Source: a virus
Reading direction: 5' to 3' (one strand)
Length of the DNA stretch: 64,000 bases
IMG/VR virus record: IMGVR_UViG_3300029267_001596
Coordinates: 1 to 64,000 of that record
A program made the position numbers and the translations under genes. The notes beneath the pieces are model-generated. The model saw only the letters and a program-made list of their open reading frames with translations, searched no databases and was not told the origin of the DNA. Position 1 is the first letter of the stretch. The number at the start of each line of letters is the position of its first letter. This document shows positions 1 to 7,897 of the stretch, piece by piece.

Positions 1-590
1 AGCCCCATCTTCCTGGCCCACTGAGAAACCGTCAGTGTTTCACCTCGGAAGGTGATGTGCCTGTTTGTACGCTTGTTGGCCCCCTGTTGCAGGCGGGTAG
101 CCCATCGGCAATTGAATGGACAGTACGGGCCGTTGTTGTCAATGCGGTCGATGGACATCTTGGGCGGACACTCTCCCATGTCGGCGAGGAACACCGCGAA
201 GGAGTCGCGCCACGCTGGGCATATTGTGATCCCACGACCGCCATAGTGTGCATAGTTGCTGTCGTTCGGGTTCTCGCAGCGCTGCTTCATCCCAGCCCAG
301 CTTTCATACGTCGCGCTCCTGCTCTTACGTCGGGAGTGTCCATGCGTATGCGCTCGGCGAATAGACTCTCGCCTCAGACAACCACAGCTTCGAGTGTGCC
401 CACTCTTGAGATCCCGTTGACTCACGACTGTGTCCGCGCCGCACTCGCACCGACACGCCCAACGCCTAGCAGTGGCGTTACTAGGATACCGTCGCTTGGG
501 TGACTCAGATACAACCGTCAGTCGACCGAAAACCTGTCCTGTTAGGTCTTCGCGATATGTACGTCTTGCTGTCGCCTGGGCATCTGTCAT
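1..590 (-). CDS. AP2/HNH-type phage endonuclease-like protein, 3' end cut by window edge
   Basis: The reading frame runs open to base 1, so the C-terminus is missing; about 196 residues are visible. The start is the ATG at 588-590, followed by EDLTGQVFGRLTVV, the usual opening of this family. Then come a zinc-binding N-terminal part (CRCECG, SCGC near residues 50-75) and the conserved core YGGRGI, SIDRIDNNGPY and NCRWAT. Proteins with this pattern are common in phages and are annotated as HNH or AP2-domain homing-endonuclease-like proteins; some may only bind DNA. It lies 15 bp after the Myb-like gene. The family assignment is firm; nuclease activity is inferred. Confidence 0.8.
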   Translation of the reverse strand, partial: MTDAQATARRTYREDLTGQVFGRLTVVSESPKRRYPSNATARRWACRCECGADTVVSQRDLKSGHTRSCGCLRRESIRRAHTHGHSRRKSRSATYESWAGMKQRCENPNDSNYAHYGGRGITICPAWRDSFAVFLADMGECPPKMSIDRIDNNGPYCPFNCRWATRLQQGANKRTNRHITFRGETLTVSQWARKMG

Positions 591-605
591 CGCGCCGTCC
601 GCCCT

Positions 606-803
606 TCACAGTTTGAGCCCAAGTGAGCGTAGATACTTTTTGGTCTTGCGTAGTTTAAGCCTGCTGGCCTTCTTCTTCGTCGCCTCCAGCGGGCGATTCA
701 GCGCCGCCGCCACCTCGGCCGTCGACTGATTGCGGAACTTCTTCTTGAGTGTCCTGACCTCGTCAGGGGTCCAATCCCCTCTCTTGAGTGCCTTCTTTGC
801 CAT
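606..803 (-). CDS. small basic Myb/SANT-like DNA-binding protein
   Basis: 65 residues, very rich in Lys and Arg. GDWTPDEVRTLKKKF followed by a second helix and ATKKKASRLKL resembles a single Myb/SANT-type helix-turn-helix, as in small phage DNA-binding proteins. A good ribosome site (AGGAGA, 8 nt spacing) precedes the ATG. The C-terminal lysine-rich tail would also favour nucleic-acid binding. Its role (regulator or DNA organiser) cannot be told from sequence. Confidence 0.75.
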   Translation of the reverse strand: MAKKALKRGDWTPDEVRTLKKKFRNQSTAEVAAALNRPLEATKKKASRLKLRKTKKYLRSLGLKL

Positions 804-860
804 AACGGTTCTCCTTTCTGATCTGTTGGACTCACCTTTTTGCGCACGCGCGCAATATGG

Positions 861-1175
861 TCATCGAATGATTCCTAAGCGTTCCGCTTCGTCCGCCACC
901 CGCTCTATGGGCCTTTTCGGCGGCAGAACCGTGACGATCTCCTTGCGGCGGGTGTCGTAGCAGACCGGGAAGACTCCTTGGCTCGTGGTCACACGCCACT
1001 TCGTGACCCGAGCGCTCGTGCGGCCCAGGAACTCCGCTTTCGCCGACTGGATCTGCTCGACCATCTCGCGCCGGAGCTTGCGAGACAGCGGGATACCGTA
1101 TCTCTCGATCATCCGACGCGCGGCGTGGATGCCCATCGACTGCCTGCGATTGCGAACGGTGCGGCGTCTGCCCAT
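861..1175 (-). CDS. hypothetical protein
   Basis: 104 residues, basic N-terminus (MGRRRTVRNRR) followed by a mixed alpha/beta region with VTKWRVTTSQGVFPVCYD and IVTVLPP. No family recognised; the strand pattern is loosely like small RelE/ParE-type folds but there is no partner antitoxin, so I do not assign one. The start overlaps the stop of the upstream gene as TAATG, so it is probably translationally coupled. Confidence 0.7.
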   Translation of the reverse strand: MGRRRTVRNRRQSMGIHAARRMIERYGIPLSRKLRREMVEQIQSAKAEFLGRTSARVTKWRVTTSQGVFPVCYDTRRKEIVTVLPPKRPIERVADEAERLGIIR

Positions 1176-1429
1176 TACGTTTCGCCCCCCGTCTCTGCGC
1201 CGAGCACGTTACGCAGCTGTGCAAGCTTTCCTTCGGAGGTTCGCCACTTGGCGTAGATCTCCGATGTGTTCTGACGATGTTGGGCCAGCCGCTTCTCGTG
1301 GGACGCGCGGGCAGCCTTGAGTTGGCGAACCATGGCCTTGCGATACCGTCGCTCGTCCACCCAGAAGGCACCGAAGACAACTGCCGCCAGGGCGGACGCG
1401 ACTGTTGCACCGATCAGTATGTCAGTCAT
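1175..1429 (-). CDS. small single-pass membrane protein with basic coiled-coil tail
   Basis: 84 residues starting at the ATG at 1427-1429, which overlaps the upstream stop as ATGA. Residues about 4-25 (ILIGATVASALAAVVFGAFW) form one hydrophobic transmembrane segment; the rest is charged and helical (Arg/Lys/Glu-rich). Topology resembles small phage membrane proteins such as spanin-like or regulatory proteins, but it is far from any lysis gene, so the function is unknown. A longer in-frame extension upstream has no coding character. Confidence 0.7.
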   Translation of the reverse strand: MTDILIGATVASALAAVVFGAFWVDERRYRKAMVRQLKAARASHEKRLAQHRQNTSEIYAKWRTSEGKLAQLRNVLGAETGGET

Positions 1430-1731
1430 GAGCGTTCTCCTCTTGGCGGCCGGCTGTTCACAATCCCCCGCACCCATCTGCGGGCGATGCGGGATGCGCC
1501 GAGGTCGGTGAAGGGCTTGCTTCTCGCTATTCGCAACTCGCGACAGCGGCCCATCCAGACGAACTCTACATAGAGCTGATACCGTGGCGTCATGCGTTCC
1601 TCCCGCCAGGTCTCGATGCGTATGAGTCCATGCCGGGTGCGGGCTGTGCCGACGCGAATCGTACGCTTGCCCACCCAGTACCACATCGTCGCCTCGTAGA
1701 CGGCCCAGTTTCCTTCTGTTCTGCGTGTCAT
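1426..1731 (-). CDS. hypothetical basic protein
   Basis: 101 residues from the ATG at 1729-1731, chosen because GAGGAATATC stands directly before it; a GTG at 1749 would add six residues but overlaps the previous stop. The protein is rich in Arg and Trp (YWVGKRTIRVG, FVWMGRCRELRIARSK) and looks beta-rich. No family recognised. It sits in a tightly coupled chain of small genes. Confidence 0.65.
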   Translation of the reverse strand: MTRRTEGNWAVYEATMWYWVGKRTIRVGTARTRHGLIRIETWREERMTPRYQLYVEFVWMGRCRELRIARSKPFTDLGASRIARRWVRGIVNSRPPRGERS

Positions 1732-1742
1732 GATATTCCTCG

Positions 1743-1988
1743 TTAGCACATAATCTGAATGTCGAGATTCGCCTGCGCGGCCAAGGCCTTGAGCACGTCT
1801 TCGGCTGTAACCTCTTCCGAGAGGCGGACGGAGGGGTTGGGTGCCCCCAACACCACCGTTCCGTTCGTCCAGTTGAAGCGTATTGTGGCGCGGCCGAGGT
1901 AGGGAAAGTCGTCACCCTCTTCTCTCCCTTGGTTGTCTGCCGCCCGCAGCAGTTCGTCGGCGTTCTCTAGGATGGCTATCTTGTACAT
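1743..1988 (-). CDS. hypothetical acidic protein
   Basis: 81 residues from the ATG at 1986-1988, preceded by GGGAGAG at good spacing. Sequence begins MYKIAILENADELLRAAD, with the motif ATIRFNWTNGTVVLG in the middle and an EDVLKALAAQ helix near the end. No known family seen. Its start overlaps the end of the zinc-ribbon gene by 13 bp. Confidence 0.65.
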   Translation of the reverse strand: MYKIAILENADELLRAADNQGREEGDDFPYLGRATIRFNWTNGTVVLGAPNPSVRLSEEVTAEDVLKALAAQANLDIQIMC

Positions 1989-2164
1989 GGTCTCTCCCAT
2001 TCGTCGGGTGGATCGATCGTCATGGTCTGTCCGCAGCACTTGGGCCAACCGGACCGCAGGCGGTCAGCGGAGTCCACCTTCTCCGTGCGCCCGCACGTCC
2101 GGCACCAGACCTGGCCGCGCTGCAGCTTCGGCTGGGACCTGGCTAGAGTTTCGTGTATTGCCAT
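1976..2164 (-). CDS. small zinc-ribbon protein
   Basis: 62 residues from the ATG at 2162-2164 with AGGAGA before it. WCRTCG and KCCGQ form a CxxC/CC zinc-ribbon pair. It belongs to the set of many Cys-pair micro-proteins in this window. Function unknown; such ribbons usually bind nucleic acid or proteins. Confidence 0.75.
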   Translation of the reverse strand: MAIHETLARSQPKLQRGQVWCRTCGRTEKVDSADRLRSGWPKCCGQTMTIDPPDEWERPCTR

Positions 2165-2753
2165 GTCTCTCCTGCTTTCTGATGATCTCGGCCACATGCC
2201 CGCTGTAGAACGATGCCCAGACAATCGCCTTGCCCTGTATGCGCCCGGCGTGTTTGCGGGGCCGGCCGTTCGCGTCCCGGCAGCAGTACTTGCGAGCGAA
2301 TCGCCGCTTCCACGTGTCGATGCTGATGTCCCATCCGTAGAGCGTGCGATTGCCTAGCGGAAAGAGGTCCATGAGTCTATCCATCAATCGGGCATCTCTT
2401 TCCAGGTACTTCCCGTACGAGTAGTCCCGGCCGATCAGGTAGACCCACCATCCGTAATAGGCGAACCCAGCGACGCCGGGGCAATGGAACACCCAGACGT
2501 AAATGGGCCGGATCTCAGTGCCGGCGACGCAGCGCCTGCGCTCCAGTTGTCGCCGTTGCCGCGCGCGCTTCTGGCGACCCACCTCCGCCCACGTCACGGT
2601 ACGCCATCGTCCGTGCTCGTCTTTCGTCGCCCGCGCAACGTCGGGTCCGAACTGCGAAGCCAGTATGTCGAACGGCCCGCGCTCGGCCGCCCTCTCGCGC
2701 GTTCGGGGTCGTGTCCATATAACGGTCACTTCTGCGACTCCTTCCTTCCCCAC
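2064..2753 (-). CDS. hypothetical protein
   Basis: 229 residues, Arg- and Trp-rich, with a central aromatic stretch (FHCPGVAGFAYYGWWVYLIG) that could be a membrane segment or a buried core. The last ~34 residues overlap the start of the next gene by 101 bp, a larger overlap than its neighbours, so the C-terminus may be less constrained. No family recognised. Start ATG at 2751-2753 lies in the end of the upstream gene. Confidence 0.6.
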   Translation of the reverse strand: MGKEGVAEVTVIWTRPRTRERAAERGPFDILASQFGPDVARATKDEHGRWRTVTWAEVGRQKRARQRRQLERRRCVAGTEIRPIYVWVFHCPGVAGFAYYGWWVYLIGRDYSYGKYLERDARLMDRLMDLFPLGNRTLYGWDISIDTWKRRFARKYCCRDANGRPRKHAGRIQGKAIVWASFYSGHVAEIIRKQERHGNTRNSSQVPAEAAARPGLVPDVRAHGEGGLR

Positions 2754-3052
2754 TCATCGCACCAGCCGGTGGGGTCGACTTGCCTCTCCACCCATTCACG
2801 ACAGCAAAGATGGAGACGCCACGATGAACTGTGGATGCATGACGCGCAATTCGCACACCGCTGCTCGCACTCTTCCGGCACGTGGTCAGCTACACCCCCA
2901 CATCGGGGACACTTGGGCTTGCGCACCAATCGCCACGCCTTCTTGGCCCCGCCCACGACGCACGCCTTGACAATGCTCCCGAGCAGGCCGGCGAGCGCGA
3001 AGGGGATCTTCCACTTCTTGTCTGGGCCTTGGAATCCTATCGGTCCGGTCAT
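2726..3052 (-). CDS. membrane-associated zinc-ribbon protein
   Basis: 108 residues. A hydrophobic stretch at about 16-36 (IPFALAGLLGSIVKACVVGG) is followed by a basic turn and a Cys cluster: CPRCG, CEQRCANCASC and CC. This looks like a membrane- or protein-bound ribbon with two metal sites. The ATG overlaps the stop of the CsrA-like gene as ATGA. Function unknown. Confidence 0.7.
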   Translation of the reverse strand: MTGPIGFQGPDKKWKIPFALAGLLGSIVKACVVGGAKKAWRLVRKPKCPRCGGVADHVPEECEQRCANCASCIHSSSWRLHLCCREWVERQVDPTGWCDEWGRKESQK

Positions 3053-3219
3053 CGCTTCGCCCCTTCCTGGGTCGGTTTGCGGTCGATCTGCGCCTCCTTC
3101 GGCGCCGTGATGACCACTCGCGTCTTCGCGATCGCCCTGCGCACATGAATGCGTATCCGGTCGTCGATGACGATATCCTCGCGCCGGGAGGGGCAGACTA
3201 CTAATCGAGTGTCTACCAT
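3049..3219 (-). CDS. csrA-like: CsrA/RsmA-like RNA-binding regulator
   Basis: 56 residues. The sequence lines up along its length with CsrA: LVVCPSRREDIVIDDRIRIHV corresponds to the N-terminal strands and VVITAPKEAQIDR to the APKEV-HR strand that carries the key RNA-binding Arg. About one gap is needed. CsrA proteins bind GGA hairpins in mRNA leaders and control translation. The first conserved Arg position (R6 in E. coli CsrA) is Pro here, so target choice may differ. The start is the ATG at 3217-3219; the stop overlaps the next start as ATGA. Family assignment is strong; target is unknown (host mRNAs or the phage's own). Confidence 0.85.
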   Translation of the reverse strand: MVDTRLVVCPSRREDIVIDDRIRIHVRRAIAKTRVVITAPKEAQIDRKPTQEGAKR

Positions 3220-3228
3220 GGTGCCTCC

Positions 3229-3543
3229 TCAGCAGTTGAGTGCCCCGCGTACGACAATCACCAAGGCGTCGTCCAGCTTGCCGTCGTGCGTGTACGCCCG
3301 GACCGCCATTGTCTCAGCCAATTCACGCAACGCTTCGCTTGTTTCACGGGGGCGAATCTTTGGATCGACGATTCCCTGGAGTAGAGCCACGCCAGCGTCG
3401 TCGGCCTTGTTGCCCGTCAACGCCGCGCGTCGCTCCAGGTCTTCCAGTTCGTCAACCAAGGCTTCACCGAGTTTCGGCCCGATCTTCTTGGCCGCCCACA
3501 TAATCGCCTTGCCGCCTATCCATTCGCGTATTCTTCCGAACAT
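3229..3543 (-). CDS. hypothetical helical protein
   Basis: 104 residues with AGGAG before the ATG. N-terminal amphipathic segment (MFGRIREWIGGKAIMWAAKK) then charged helices (DELEDLERRAAL). Similar short amphipathic-N-terminus proteins accompany many phage genomes, but I do not recognise a family. It lies 9 bp upstream of the CsrA-like gene and is likely cotranscribed. Confidence 0.65.
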   Translation of the reverse strand: MFGRIREWIGGKAIMWAAKKIGPKLGEALVDELEDLERRAALTGNKADDAGVALLQGIVDPKIRPRETSEALRELAETMAVRAYTHDGKLDDALVIVVRGALNC

Positions 3544-3653
3544 ACTCCAAGACTCCTTTCCTTATCTGAGTGGAGTGGCCGTTACTGCTCTGGCGGGGCA
3601 ACCGTGTGAAAGCCCGCATCGTCACAGAGGGTCACGGCCACTTGAAGCGAACG

Positions 3654-4181
3654 CTATCTGCTAGCCTTGGGCTTGAAGCGAATGCATGGGCCGGTGACGA
3701 CCACGTACCGGTCATGGTCCTCCCGGAACGTCTGCCACGCCTGCTGGTACTCGGTCGCCCAGTCGAACCAGTGTCGCGGCGCATCGTTGAGTGTGGTCTT
3801 ACTGCCCACCAGCCACCCGGCTTCCAGTTGCCCATCCTGAAACTCCCAGCCCCCGTAGAGCCCGGCATAGACCACCCCCTCCGGGAGCGTCCAGTCTCCA
3901 TTGATCCAGTTGGCGATGACGTCCGCCGTTAGGGCGTTGTACATCCCATAGACTCTCAGGTCAGTAGCGACGTCGCCTTCAGAGGCCAGCGCCTTGTCGT
4001 AGCGTGGTGCAATGTAGGCCTCGAACGCGTCCCAGATCGCCCCCAAGCGAAATTCCGCAACGTTGTCCCCCGCCATGATGCCGATCGTCCATTCGATCTC
4101 AGGCGCATTGGGCTCTTCCTCGGCGAAGCTCGTCACCGTCATCGCGGCGACCATCATCAGTACTGCGATCCATCGTTTCAT
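3654..4181 (-). CDS. secreted hypothetical protein
   Basis: 175 residues with a clear Sec signal peptide (MKRWIAVLMMVAAMTVTSFA, cleavage likely after SFA). The mature part is Trp- and Tyr-rich (YGMYNALTADVIANWINGDW, AGLYGGWEFQDGQ), which resembles outer-membrane or periplasmic beta proteins. It is one of several exported proteins in this phage. No family recognised. About 110 bp without a gene separates it from the next one. Confidence 0.75.
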   Translation of the reverse strand: MKRWIAVLMMVAAMTVTSFAEEEPNAPEIEWTIGIMAGDNVAEFRLGAIWDAFEAYIAPRYDKALASEGDVATDLRVYGMYNALTADVIANWINGDWTLPEGVVYAGLYGGWEFQDGQLEAGWLVGSKTTLNDAPRHWFDWATEYQQAWQTFREDHDRYVVVTGPCIRFKPKASR

Positions 4182-4196
4182 GCTCTTGTCTCCTTA

Positions 4197-4472
4197 CTAC
4201 TCGGTGATTGCTTTTTCGACGACCAACGTCCACATGTCGTCGATATCGTGATCGTTCCAGTCTGAGCACAACCCGCTTGCTCTCATCGCGTTCCGCACCT
4301 GCATCCCCTCGCGGAAGTGGACCGGATGCGGTATGGGCCGATTGGCCTTGCGCCCGAACGTGGGACTCACTGACCCCGCCCACCGCCTGTAACGCCGGAA
4401 CAAGGCGACGCCGCGCGGCCCAAGCCACTCGCGGATGTGCTCTACCAGTTCGTGTGAAGGTTCCCGGCGCAT
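4197..4472 (-). CDS. hypothetical protein
   Basis: 91 residues from the ATG at 4470-4472 (AGGA about 4 nt upstream). Begins MRREPSHELVEHIREWLG and ends DMWTLVVEKAITE. Basic in the middle (GRKANRPIPHPVHFREG). A longer open frame upstream lacks coding character and overlaps the Tad2-like gene. No family recognised. Confidence 0.65.
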   Translation of the reverse strand: MRREPSHELVEHIREWLGPRGVALFRRYRRWAGSVSPTFGRKANRPIPHPVHFREGMQVRNAMRASGLCSDWNDHDIDDMWTLVVEKAITE

Positions 4473-4477
4473 CGGTC

Positions 4478-4957
4478 CTACTCCACGATGAACCAGTCGT
4501 CGCTGAGCATGTCGGCCTGGCTGGCGACCCAGCCCGGCTGCCACTGCTTCTTGGCGTTGTACAGAGCAAAGTAGGCCTGGCAGTCCAACGGGACATCGGG
4601 ACCGATGAGCCTCGCTGTGCGGTCGTTGACCTTCCGACCGGGCTCTTGGGAGTTGAACGGAGGCAGGTGCATCGGCGACATGTAGACCGCGAACATGTCC
4701 GCTCCGTTCCACCCAGCCCGGGCGATCTTGTGTCCCTGCTTTGCCGCCTCGATCGCGAAGCCGAACGGCATACCCGTCGTTGGGCGGTTATGCTTCTCGA
4801 ACGTCTCCTTCGGGCACCAACTCTGATAGCCCTCCTCGTACTTCACGAGGTAGCCGTGATCTTCGACGTTGCCATCGATGGGACGCCCCAAGTACTCTTG
4901 GGCAGCAGCCAACGTCATGGGCTCGCCGTCTACAATCTTGACTCCGATGAATCTCAT
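4478..4957 (-). CDS. tad2-like: Tad2-like (DUF2829) anti-Thoeris candidate with extra N-terminal domain
   Basis: 159 residues. Residues ~63-159 match DUF2829: MPFGFAIEAAKQGHKIARAGWNG followed by WVASQADMLSDDW. Tad2 proteins of this family sequester the cyclic-ADP-ribose-type signal made by Thoeris ThsB, blocking that defence. Residues 1-60 form a second small domain (GYLVKYEEGYQSWCPKETF) that I have seen on its own or upstream of DUF2829 in other phages. The quoted motif is split here only for brevity. Activity against Thoeris is inferred from the family; not every DUF2829 member is proven active. Confidence 0.85.
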   Translation of the reverse strand: MRFIGVKIVDGEPMTLAAAQEYLGRPIDGNVEDHGYLVKYEEGYQSWCPKETFEKHNRPTTGMPFGFAIEAAKQGHKIARAGWNGADMFAVYMSPMHLPPFNSQEPGRKVNDRTARLIGPDVPLDCQAYFALYNAKKQWQPGWVASQADMLSDDWFIVE

Positions 4958-5014
4958 AGCTTCGTGACTCCTTTCAATATCTGCTCTCGTTCACCGCCTG
5001 GACGTCCGGGCGGT

Positions 5015-5440
5015 CTATAGCACTCCGTCAGCACAGTCTTGCGTCTGGTCCGTCTGGGCCGACTCTGTCTCAACATCCTCGGCCAGGCGATCGAAGCACT
5101 TGTCACACAGCGGCACGCCTTCGCTATCTGTCTTGGTGGCCGTGCGCCCGCAGCCCTCGCAGTAGTCCTGGGCCTCAGGCCCCGGCAACTCCCACTGTTG
5201 AACGGGTTGAGGTCGGTTCTGCTGTGCGACCGCCCTGACGATCGACTCGGTCGTGGGCGTCATGCAGTAGACACTGGAGACGTTGTAGAATTGGGTCGCC
5301 GGCGGCTCGCTGGGGATGTCGATGCGCAGCATGCCCTGTCCGGCGATCTCCACCTCACGCACGTAACCGGCCAAACGCCGGTGCCCCATCAGTTCCAGAA
5401 TCACCCACTGGGCAAACGGCTCTCTTCCTTGTCCTTCCAT
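5015..5440 (-). CDS. conserved phage protein with C-terminal zinc ribbon
   Basis: 141 residues. The N-terminal part (VILELMGHRRLAGYVREVE, then ATQFYNVSSVYCMTPTTE) is a widespread conserved phage and mobile-element sequence of unknown function. The C-terminus carries CEGCG and CDKCF, a CxxC...CxxC zinc ribbon, followed by an acidic tail. Position next to the DNA methyltransferase suggests an accessory or DNA-modification context, but that is weak inference. Confidence 0.75.
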   Translation of the reverse strand: MEGQGREPFAQWVILELMGHRRLAGYVREVEIAGQGMLRIDIPSEPPATQFYNVSSVYCMTPTTESIVRAVAQQNRPQPVQQWELPGPEAQDYCEGCGRTATKTDSEGVPLCDKCFDRLAEDVETESAQTDQTQDCADGVL

Positions 5441-5460
5441 GGTTCTCCTTTCGATTTCTG

Positions 5461-7062
5461 CTATCCAACGTCCGCTCGCGCCGCTTCGCGAAGCCGTACG
5501 TTCGCCTTAACCAGCGCCGCCGCGATCGGCGGACACACACTGTTCCCTATCTTCGCCACCTGGCAGGACTTCGTGCCGGTCAAGTGGTATGTGTCCGGGA
5601 AGCCTTGGGCGCGGGCCAGTTCTCTTGGGGTCAGCATCCGCAGGCCGATATCCGCGATCTGGTAGTCATGGCCTGCGACTGTCACCAGGCCCAATCGGTG
5701 CTTGGCGGTGATAGTGTGCGCCGGTTCCCGACACGACTGCCCAACAGCCGTATTGAAGTACTTCAGGAGAAAGGCACGCACCTCGCCGATGTGCTGGCCG
5801 CCTCCGGTGACGGTCGGCATCGGCTGGCGCGGGTCGCTGCCCGTCGTCGTGCCGTAGAATTTCGTTAAGTAGGAGGTCACCAGGGCGTCGTGATTCTGCG
5901 CTGATGCGGTGGGGGATGGCGTGTCGACCGATGATCCGACGGACTGACCGTAGTACCGGGTCATATGGGCCGCAACGAGCCCGAATCGGTTGAAAGTATC
6001 CTGAGTTCGCAGTGGATCGCGCAGGTTTTGGCCCCGTGCCTCTTGCCCCTTGGCTCCGTGGTAGTTGATCAGGTACGGGGCAACCAGAGCCTTCTCGCCC
6101 CGATGCGCCGTCGTGATCGTACGTAGCGGCTCTTCCGCCTTTTCGAGTCTGCCGCCATGAGTGAGGTTGTAGAGATACGGCGTCACCAACCCCATCGCAT
6201 GACCGGCTCCAGCGGGACGCTTGACGTAGCTTCCGGCCGTAATCGTATGCATGGGCTCGTGAATCGTCTGCCCGGTCGCGCCCTGGCGGAACTTGATGAT
6301 GAACGGGTCGCCGCTCTCGATGACAAACTTGCGAATCCCCCGGGCGATCCGCGCCAGCGTCTTCTCAGCCAGAGGCCGTCGAACGCCCCAGGCCTTGGCC
6401 TCTTCTTTCGTCAGGAAGATGGAGGGGCACGGTAGCGACCAATCGATGCATTCAGCGGCCGTGTGGTATGGCAGCTTTCCTTCCCAGTGCGTCGGCTCCG
6501 GCCACACGATCGGCCGGCCGTCGCAGCGAGCAATCACAAACAGCCGCTTGCGGATCGTCGGCGCGCCATAGTCGCAGGCCCGCAGGTCTTTGCTCTCCAG
6601 TTCATAGCCCAGGGCACGGAGTTGTTCGCACCAGAGCTTGAATGTCTCGCCCTTGCGCCGCTTGTCCGGAACAGAGTCCTTCGTGAGAGGCCCCCACATC
6701 CTAAACTCAGGGACGTTCTCCAGGATGATGACCCTGGGCCGCACCGCCTTGGCCCAACGCACGACCACCCAGGCCAGCGAACGGATGTTCTTCTTCACCG
6801 GTTTGCCGCCTTTGGCGCGGGAGAAGTGCGTGCAATCGGGGGACGCCCACAACAGTCCCACCGGTCGCCCGGCTGTCGCTTGAGCCGGGTCCACGTTGTA
6901 GATATCGGCGCACTCGTGGCGGGTGCGTGGATGGTTCATCCAGTGCATGGCCATCGCATCCTGGTCGTGATTGACCGCCAGGTCCACCGGCACTCCCAAT
7001 GCTTGCGTGATCCCCAGCGACGCTCCGCCGCCGCCGGCGAACATGTCTACGATCATCTCCAC
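5461..7062 (-). CDS. dcm-like: DNA (cytosine-5) methyltransferase
   Basis: 533 residues; the GTG at 7060-7062 overlaps the previous stop (TAGTG) and has AGGGAGA before it. Motif I is DMFAGGGGASLG (6-17), the catalytic Cys is in SPDCTHFS (Cys77) instead of the usual GPPCQ, motif IV is ENVPEF (115-120), and RAQGFPD and GNSVCPPIA close the fold. This SPDCTHFS type is frequent in phages. It methylates cytosine C5 in host or phage DNA, likely protecting against restriction. The target-recognition half contains several repeated segments (see findings). The enzyme looks complete. Confidence 0.93.
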   Translation of the reverse strand: MEMIVDMFAGGGGASLGITQALGVPVDLAVNHDQDAMAMHWMNHPRTRHECADIYNVDPAQATAGRPVGLLWASPDCTHFSRAKGGKPVKKNIRSLAWVVVRWAKAVRPRVIILENVPEFRMWGPLTKDSVPDKRRKGETFKLWCEQLRALGYELESKDLRACDYGAPTIRKRLFVIARCDGRPIVWPEPTHWEGKLPYHTAAECIDWSLPCPSIFLTKEEAKAWGVRRPLAEKTLARIARGIRKFVIESGDPFIIKFRQGATGQTIHEPMHTITAGSYVKRPAGAGHAMGLVTPYLYNLTHGGRLEKAEEPLRTITTAHRGEKALVAPYLINYHGAKGQEARGQNLRDPLRTQDTFNRFGLVAAHMTRYYGQSVGSSVDTPSPTASAQNHDALVTSYLTKFYGTTTGSDPRQPMPTVTGGGQHIGEVRAFLLKYFNTAVGQSCREPAHTITAKHRLGLVTVAGHDYQIADIGLRMLTPRELARAQGFPDTYHLTGTKSCQVAKIGNSVCPPIAAALVKANVRLREAARADVG

Positions 7063-7880
7063 TATGCTGTCTCCCTAGGAAACTCCCGAACCCGCAGGTC
7101 TCGGGGAAACTTCGTAATGTCCTTGACGACCTTGCCGTTGAGGTCGACTTGCTTGACGAAGACGGGGATGTTGGCCGCTTGGCCCTGCTGGACGATCGAG
7201 CGGAGCCAGTTGAGTTGGCATCGGCGACGCCCGGGCCCGGACTCACAGCCGACGATAATCCACCCTAACAGGCCCCGAAGATCTTCGTGGTTCGGCGCCA
7301 ATCCTAGATGGAACTTAAGATCGACGGGCCCGAGCAGCGGCTCGAACGAGGCGAAGCGCAACACCGGATCAATCTCATACAAGTCGCGAAGTCGCCTGTC
7401 GGCCCACTCCTGGTTCTCGCAGGTCGCGCCCATCCAGATGTTCGGGGCGTTGACGATCGGGCACGGCAGGCCGTCGTGCTCGTCCGCGTCGGCGATACAA
7501 CTGCGGTAGTATTCCAGGGCCCGATCGGGGCGCTTGGTCAGGACCTGGAAGGTTGTGTTCGGATGGCTGATCATCTCGGAGTAGACCTCGTCGAGGAATT
7601 GAAAGGGCACCTTCTCGTGGAACAAGTCCCCCATCGAGCAAACGAAACACATCCCCGATTTCGGGATGTTGTCCCAATGGCGCTGCGTGCAGACGGCCAC
7701 TTCGCCATTCCATCGGCCGTCGTAATAGTTGATGACGTCCAGGTAATTGGGCTGCCCCATTCCCGCGAGTCGCTGCGCCATCCGCTCGGCGTAGCAGTTC
7801 TGGCAGCCGGGCGAGACCTTCGAACACCCAACAATCGGGTTCCACGTTTGGTTACTCCACTCTATCCTTGTCTTTGACAC
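7062..7880 (-). CDS. phage Gp37/Gp68-type protein (DUF5131)
   Basis: 272 residues starting at the GTG at 7878-7880 with AAGGAGA 8 nt upstream. The N-terminus IEWSNQTWNPIVGCSKVSPG then CQNCYAER is the hallmark of the Gp37Gp68 family, whose Cys cluster and fold resemble radical-SAM proteins. VLTKRPDR and GWIIVGCESGPGRR are further family signatures. Biochemical role is not established; such genes often accompany phage DNA-modification genes, and here it lies directly upstream of the C5 methyltransferase with a TAGTG overlap. Confidence 0.88.
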   Translation of the reverse strand: MSKTRIEWSNQTWNPIVGCSKVSPGCQNCYAERMAQRLAGMGQPNYLDVINYYDGRWNGEVAVCTQRHWDNIPKSGMCFVCSMGDLFHEKVPFQFLDEVYSEMISHPNTTFQVLTKRPDRALEYYRSCIADADEHDGLPCPIVNAPNIWMGATCENQEWADRRLRDLYEIDPVLRFASFEPLLGPVDLKFHLGLAPNHEDLRGLLGWIIVGCESGPGRRRCQLNWLRSIVQQGQAANIPVFVKQVDLNGKVVKDITKFPRDLRVREFPRETA

Positions 7881-7897
7881 GTTGGGTCTCCTTGGTT

